Below are positions 6,428 through 6,651 of a stretch of DNA of 6,651 bases, piece by piece. The position numbers and the translations under genes were made by a program. The stretch comes from Thermoplasmatales archaeon. Its GTDB lineage: Archaea; Thermoplasmatota; Thermoplasmata; Methanomassiliicoccales; Methanomethylophilaceae. The stretch covers positions 1 through 6,651 of the forward strand of contig JAAYKC010000093.1 of assembly GCA_012522645.1 (NCBI GenBank). The letters run 5' to 3'. Position 1 is the first letter of the stretch. Every line of letters starts with the position of its first letter. The notes beneath the pieces were generated by a model, which worked only from the letters and a program-made list of their open reading frames with translations, had not been told where the DNA came from and searched no databases.

Positions 6428-6651
6428 TCAGTCCATCATCACGTTGCCCATCGCCCTCGTCCCTGTGGGGATCCCGGAATCCTCTATCAGGGAATCCAGG
6501 TGTTCGAGCTGCTCCCTGAAGACTGCGACTGTCCTGACCAGCTTCCTCTTCATGAAGGAGATTATGCTACTGTTGATCATCCGGTACGCTTCATTCAGGA
6601 CCATGTCCGGACGGATCTGTGATATGAGGTCGTTCTCCACGCTGACGGTCA
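6428..6651 (-). CDS. Hypothetical protein, 3' part only (5' end beyond window)
   Basis: The last 73 residues of an unrecognised protein, converging on iorB. The frame is open through the window edge (TVS precedes the GTG at 6640). That GTG has no ribosome site upstream, so the true start is most likely outside the window. The visible part looks largely helical, with a basic patch (FMKRKLVR) followed by an acidic amphipathic stretch (REQLEHLDSLIED), and ends in GNVMMD before TGA. No signal peptide, membrane helix or metal-binding motif is visible here. I assign no function. Confidence 0.6.
   Translation of the reverse strand, partial: TVSVENDLISQIRPDMVLNEAYRMINSSIISFMKRKLVRTVAVFREQLEHLDSLIEDSGIPTGTRAMGNVMMD

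Noticed and set aside
1..6651. CRISPR array, insertion sequence or prophage
   Set aside because: No regularly spaced repeats, transposase, terminal inverted repeats or phage genes are visible.

Overview
The window looks like chromosomal DNA of a moderately GC-rich methanogen-type archaeon. The best fit is the Thermoplasmatota, possibly Methanomassiliicoccales. The archaeal signs are a tRNA without an encoded CCA end, AT-rich TATA-type elements about 26-30 bp ahead of likely transcript starts, Shine-Dalgarno sites of the GGAGGTGA type, heavy use of AGG and ATA codons, and an indolepyruvate:ferredoxin oxidoreductase gene pair. Every gene whose end is visible stops with TGA. That would suit a lineage that avoids UAG, but the sample is small and the order-level placement is inference.

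Left part, minus strand (about 3650 down to 1): a tightly packed operon transcribed leftward. It encodes an ABC-2 type ATPase (3579-2632), its six-helix permease (2651-1704), a tyrosine- and aspartate-rich surface protein with an N-terminal signal peptide and a C-terminal membrane anchor (1699-929), and a beta-rich protein (911-132) with neither signal nor anchor in its own frame. The first two form an exporter of the bacitracin/NosFY-like class. The two extracytoplasmic-type proteins are probably its partners or neighbours at the envelope. I recognise no family for them. Just past the last gene, bases 108-1 encode a membrane-helix-like stretch in another frame, so the tail of this operon may be decaying or frameshifted.

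Centre (3580-3969): the promoter region of the ABC operon, with a TATA element and an upstream inverted repeat. A complete tRNA-Leu(UAG) gene follows on the minus strand, then a 70-bp divergent promoter region between the tRNA and iorA. One TATA-like core (TTATAA) is spaced suitably for both directions.

Right part (3970-6380, plus strand): iorA and iorB, overlapping by four bases (ATGA) with a near-perfect ribosome binding site. Together they make the two-subunit enzyme that interconverts aryl-pyruvates and aryl-acetyl-CoA with ferredoxin, used in aromatic amino-acid breakdown or in synthesis from aryl acids. The window ends with the 3' part of a convergent, unrecognised gene (6651-6428, minus).

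By eye, iorAB has strongly G/C-ending codons. The surface-protein end of the ABC operon is more AT-rich in third positions, so it looks like accessory content beside a core metabolic operon.
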